Position numbers and translations under genes: made by a program. From positions 1-33,696 of the forward strand of contig NZ_JABBJJ010000115.1 in assembly GCF_012933655.1 (NCBI RefSeq): 33,696 nucleotides of DNA, written 5' to 3'. The notes beneath the pieces are model-generated. The model did not search any database and had not been told where the DNA came from. It was given only the letters and a program-made list of their open reading frames with translations. Source of the stretch: Pyxidicoccus fallax (GTDB lineage Bacteria; Myxococcota; Myxococcia; Myxococcales; Myxococcaceae). Shown here piece by piece: positions 31,801 through 33,696 of this stretch (position 1 is its first letter; each line of letters begins with the position of its first letter).

Positions 31801-33086
31801 AGGGCGCGAACGGTGGAGTCGCGCTCCTGCTCCGTCTCGGTGAGGCGGTCCTGGAGGGCCTGGATTTCGCCGCCCAGCTCGGCGTAGCGCTGGTCGCGCT
31901 CGCTGACGGTGCGGGCCAGCTCCGCCTCGAAGTCGTCACCGCGCTTGCCCAGCCGGGCGACTTCCGCCTCGTGGGCGCGGAGGGCGTCCTGGAGCTTCTG
32001 CTCCTTGACCTCGAACTCCAGCGTGACGACGCCGAGGTGCTTCTCCAGCTTGTCGTACTCGCCGCGGAGGTTCTCCAGCTCGGACGCGCGGCGCGCCAGC
32101 TCGTCCTCGCGGTTGTGGACCTCCTTGCGAAGGACGTTGATGTCCTTCTCCTTGGAGGCGACGACCTCGATGAGGTCCTTCTCCGCGGAGAACTTCTGGA
32201 GGAGCAGGTCGTCCACGGCGGCGCCGTGCTCGCGCTCCTTCTGGAGCATGGCCTGCTGGGCCTCGTTGAAGCGGCGCAGCAGGTCGTCCACCTGCATCTT
32301 CAGGCCCTGCAGCTCCACGTCCTTCTCGTGGAGGCGGTCCTCGCCCGTGAGCAGCTCACGCTCGCGCACGCCCCAGATTTCGGAGAGGCGGGCGAGCTGG
32401 GCCTCGCGCGTCTTCAGCTCGTCGCGGAGGATTTGAATCTTGCCCTCGGGCGTGCCCATCAGCTCGCGGCGCGGAGGCGGGCGCTTGAGCTGGCGGGACT
32501 CGGCGAGCAGCTCCGCCTTGCGGTCCGCGATGGACTGGAAGGCGCGGTCGAGGAACGCGCGGTCCTCGTCCGTCATGGCGCTGCGGCGCTCGCGCTTGGG
32601 CAGCTTGGGCGGGCCGCCGGCGCTGGTGCGCAGGGGCGGCGGCATGGGCGGAGGCGCCTCGCGGGGCGCGCCGTTGAGCGCCGCGTCGAGGGACGCGTCC
32701 GACTCGTCGGTGCCCGCCGGGACGATGCCGTGGCTCATGGACGCGAGCTCACCCATCTCGAAGGGGATGACGAGGTATCCGTCCGCGGCGCCCGGCGTCT
32801 GGCGGTGCTGCGCCAGGCCGTCCACGCCCGTGTCGGAGGAGAGCAGGAGGACCTTCAGATTCTGGCCCCACTTGCCCTTCTTGATCTGACCGCAGAGAAC
32901 GAAGCCGGACTGATCCGGCAGCTCGGCGCGCAGGACGACCAGATCCGGCCGACGCTTCTCCAGCTCGCGCTGCGCGTCTGACGCCGTCGCCGCCATGGCC
33001 GTTTGGTACCCCGCGCTCTTGAGCACGGTGGCCATGCTGAGGGCGAATTCATTCTGGCTTTCGACGATGAGGACCCGACGCTCCAT
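28872..33086 (-). CDS. aglZ: AglZ-like pseudo-receiver/coiled-coil gliding motility protein
   Basis: A 1404-residue cytoplasmic protein matching the architecture of Myxococcus xanthus AglZ (adventurous gliding motility, MglA partner, Frz-linked, filament-forming). Residues 1-~120 are a receiver fold (ERRVLIVESQNEF, PDLVVLRAELPDQSGF) lacking phosphorylation residues: the aspartate site is Arg53, the acidic pair is E9-S10, and the conserved Lys is replaced in YLVIPF. A Pro-rich basic linker follows (~150-200). A near-continuous coiled coil of more than 1000 residues fills most of the rest, with internal 14- and 18-residue repeats. The tail is an Ala/Pro/Lys-rich linker (~1300-1360) and a conserved-looking acidic end, DADWLSMVDDLDK. 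ATG at 33086 is preceded by AAAGGG. Length is close to the ~1400 residues of known AglZ. It is preceded by an acidic protein gene 99 bases upstream and ends at a strong hairpin. Confidence 0.92.
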   Translation of the reverse strand: MERRVLIVESQNEFALSMATVLKSAGYQTAMAATASDAQRELEKRRPDLVVLRAELPDQSGFVLCGQIKKGKWGQNLKVLLLSSDTGVDGLAQHRQTPGAADGYLVIPFEMGELASMSHGIVPAGTDESDASLDAALNGAPREAPPPMPPPLRTSAGGPPKLPKRERRSAMTDEDRAFLDRAFQSIADRKAELLAESRQLKRPPPRRELMGTPEGKIQILRDELKTREAQLARLSEIWGVRERELLTGEDRLHEKDVELQGLKMQVDDLLRRFNEAQQAMLQKEREHGAAVDDLLLQKFSAEKDLIEVVASKEKDINVLRKEVHNREDELARRASELENLRGEYDKLEKHLGVVTLEFEVKEQKLQDALRAHEAEVARLGKRGDDFEAELARTVSERDQRYAELGGEIQALQDRLTETEQERDSTVRALEARATKAEEHGAQADAEIVRLNAEKDALEARLSQQVADLETDLARTTGERDQLRLDKDAQETELTQRIEDRDAKIGSLERELSETIARNEQSEADLNANIQQHMERIGELEGEVEAVKTHLADREAELSAELQALNEAKDALETDLNDRLQSLNQAKDALEADLTRQIEELRSAKAELEADLTGQIQALTQQLEESQHTGEQLQARVAALEDTVAQREATIEGLQGDVATRDERIAELSGNLEATSQTLAQTQETLASTEQTLAETQGTLARTEQTLSETRGELEATTQSLTDTQGRLSQTEEALADTRGELEATSQTLAQTQDTLARTEATLADTQSRLSQTEGALAETRGELEATTQTLTQTQATLEETRGELGSTIAQRDALQAELQETQGALQDTNDALARTTHERDQRTAELQALGVAKDALEQDLTGQIGQLRGELSETLGNYEAERAAHEKLAAETSAQIEALTGERDGLRSELEATTQTLEQTQAQLAATRDTLGREQQAHIATKQQAANTQASLEAQLTEARNQGEDLGEQLTLTKHELGAAVAEVTRLSSQLAQTENARASLEERLHTLTEESQRKEELLQNDLANKGKELSDTLRKLTTVTQEKMRQAEVLNREVATRTEQLKTLEAKLQQQAADAKRQTDALNQQMAGLNNQLELGKKALADREEQLRAAGASQQKLTAEKNELAGQLQQSEAKLQQQAQQATQERAEAKRAADELAAKLAKAEQRVAQLTQEAQARAAEADAKAKDLQGQLTTRAKKIQDLELALESAQGAKGRLEKELNAKVAAAEAKANEAAARLATAQKERKDLEARQLKELEDLNAKQKAELERREAIKAQEVARLQQSVQEKSKALKVAELELARFKSKPGAAAAPAAKAPAKAAEDDDLSRTQVNQVIPPAATAPAKAAPAKAAAKPAAAKKAAAPAPAGLGEESEPTDRTVMVQIPTEVAKEDADWLSMVDDLDK
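30705..31082 (-). repeat. Nine tandem 42-bp (14-residue) repeats inside aglZ
   Basis: Read on the minus strand, the coding sequence contains nine consecutive 14-residue units, each two heptads, such as GNLEATSQTLAQTQ, GTLARTEQTLSETR, GELEATTQSLTDTQ and GRLSQTEEALADTR. Positions 3 and 10 are Leu in all nine units, Thr or Gln dominate the remaining positions, and charge is low. A tenth partial unit (ATLEETR) continues to about 30684. DNA identity between units is high, so copy number could vary by recombination. Confidence 0.85.
31236..31397 (-). repeat. Three tandem 54-bp (18-residue) repeats inside aglZ
   Basis: Three units of 18 residues follow one another: they begin LNEAKDALETDL, LNQAKDALEADL and LRSAKAELEADL and end RLQS, RQIEE and GQIQA. 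An 18-residue period equals a heptad plus a hendecad (7+11), which locally changes supercoil handedness in a coiled coil. It differs from the 14-residue block just downstream. Confidence 0.8.
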
Positions 33087-33185
33087 GAAGCCCTTTGACC
33101 CGGAAAAAGTGCTGTGAAAACCGCAGCATCCTATCGGGCGGGTGCAAGGCTTGGAAAGTTTATGGGTAGCGCTCGGTTGGCTGCT
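33087..33185 (-). promoter_or_regulatory. aglZ upstream gap
   Basis: 99 bases between the upstream gene's stop and aglZ. It is AT-richer than its surroundings and holds a TAGGAT (minus strand, near 33130) that could be a -10 box with a poor TTCCAA -35 17 bases before it. AAAGGG just before the ATG is the ribosome site. Promoter call is weak. Confidence 0.25.
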
Positions 33186-33695
33186 TCACGAGCTTTTGCC
33201 GCGAACAACGCCTGTTGCACGTGTCGGCGGCTGGCGGGACGGGTGGGCGTCCTCGTCCCGGCCGGGGAACGTCGTGGGGGGTGTGTGCCGGTCGAAGCGA
33301 ATGCCGTCGGGAGGACAGTAGCCGTGGGCGAGCTGGGCGAACCACGGGTTGAGTGACGAGGGCACAGGCTCGGGCGCGGGGCCCTCGTCCACGGGCTCGG
33401 GGGCCGGCGCGGATTCCACCTCGTGCAGCTCGGCTTCATCGAGCAGGCGAGCGGCGCCGCTGACGGAGACCTCGGCCTCCTCCACCTCGTCGCTGCTGAT
33501 TTCGTCCGGCTCGTCCAGACGTGGGCGCGAGTGGGCGGGAGTCGCAGATCCGTCGGCACCGTCCTCGATGGGCTGGGCCTCGTCGGCGGAGATCTCCTCG
33601 GGCTCGTCGTCGGAGCTGGCCGCCGTGGGGACGGAGGCCTTGAGGGAGGGAGGCGCGGGCGGACGCGAGACGGGCGTGAGCCGGGGCGGCTCCGT
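33186..33695 (-). CDS. Acidic low-complexity protein, C-terminal part (5' end outside window)
   Basis: The frame is open from the window edge to TGA at 33186, about 169 residues. Most is Pro/Ala/Ser- and Asp/Glu-rich and probably disordered (SSDDEPEEISADEAQPIED, LDEPDEISSDEVEEAEVSV), with repeated EIS(A/S)DE motifs. The final ~55 residues change character: SSLNPWFAQLAHGYCPPDG then IRFDRHTPPTTFPGRD and a basic tail. The acidic EIS-DE repeats are typical of myxobacterial linkers between a small globular domain and its partner. An internal ATG at 33485 could be mistaken for the start, but coding character continues upstream of it. Function is unknown; being directly upstream of aglZ on the same strand, it may be part of the same transcription unit. 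Confidence 0.7.
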   Translation of the reverse strand, partial: TEPPRLTPVSRPPAPPSLKASVPTAASSDDEPEEISADEAQPIEDGADGSATPAHSRPRLDEPDEISSDEVEEAEVSVSGAARLLDEAELHEVESAPAPEPVDEGPAPEPVPSSLNPWFAQLAHGYCPPDGIRFDRHTPPTTFPGRDEDAHPSRQPPTRATGVVRGKSS

Positions 33696-33696
33696 C

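Noticed and set aside
28755-32981. 1408-codon open frame on the plus strand opposite aglZ
   Set aside because: Leu/Gly/Arg-rich periodic translation that mirrors the coiled-coil repeats on the other strand; no ribosome site and no domain.

Overview
This is a dense, very GC-rich window with strong G/C preference at third codon positions and frequent GTG starts and GTGA/ATGA stop-start overlaps. The gene content points to a myxobacterium of the Myxococcus/Corallococcus/Pyxidicoccus group. The clearest marker is a 1404-codon protein with an N-terminal pseudo-receiver and a very long coiled coil, which matches the adventurous-motility protein AglZ. Secreted alpha-2-macroglobulin, a eukaryote-like Ser/Thr kinase and many AAA+ and two-component proteins fit the same group. 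Nothing indicates a prophage, insertion sequence or CRISPR array. The window is chromosomal, with mostly housekeeping and regulatory genes.

Layout. (1) 1-6512, plus strand: the 3' end of rlmE, then a 2014-residue secreted alpha-2-macroglobulin with an intact CxEQ thioester motif. (2) 6656-13586, minus strand: reading from high to low coordinates, 5-formyltetrahydrofolate cyclo-ligase, a YmdB-type phosphodiesterase and tyrS; then a secreted EndoU-like ribonuclease candidate, a frameshifted small ORF, and two overlapping glycosyltransferases. Upstream of the cyclo-ligase, at about 13626-13800, is a structured segment that may be a 6S-like RNA. (3) 13941-18996, plus strand: a TPR protein and a cytoplasmic Ser/Thr kinase with a non-canonical HCD loop, overlapping by GTGA; a 58-residue charged protein; then a double KaiC-type ATPase overlapping a receiver-histidine kinase. 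(4) 18993-28049, minus strand: Fic-like pseudoenzyme, endonuclease IV, DHH phosphoesterase and cysteine desulfurase form one tight cluster; before them lie a winged-helix AAA+ ATPase, ilvE, and a MoxR ATPase with a patatin-like lipase. (5) 28240-28464, plus: a one-helix membrane protein. (6) 28872-33695, minus: aglZ and, upstream of it, the C-terminal part of an acidic low-complexity protein that runs off the window.

How the genes work together. Several neighbours look like functional pairs: TPR protein with kinase, KaiC-like ATPase with receiver-kinase, MoxR with patatin, and the two glycosyltransferases. The best leads for new biology are the secreted EndoU with eukaryotic-type catalytic spacing and a possible decayed partner downstream, the Fic protein that has lost its catalytic histidine but sits in a nuclease/phosphoesterase/desulfurase operon, the KaiC-receiver kinase pair, and the candidate 6S RNA. 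All calls come from reading the sequence; no database search was possible.
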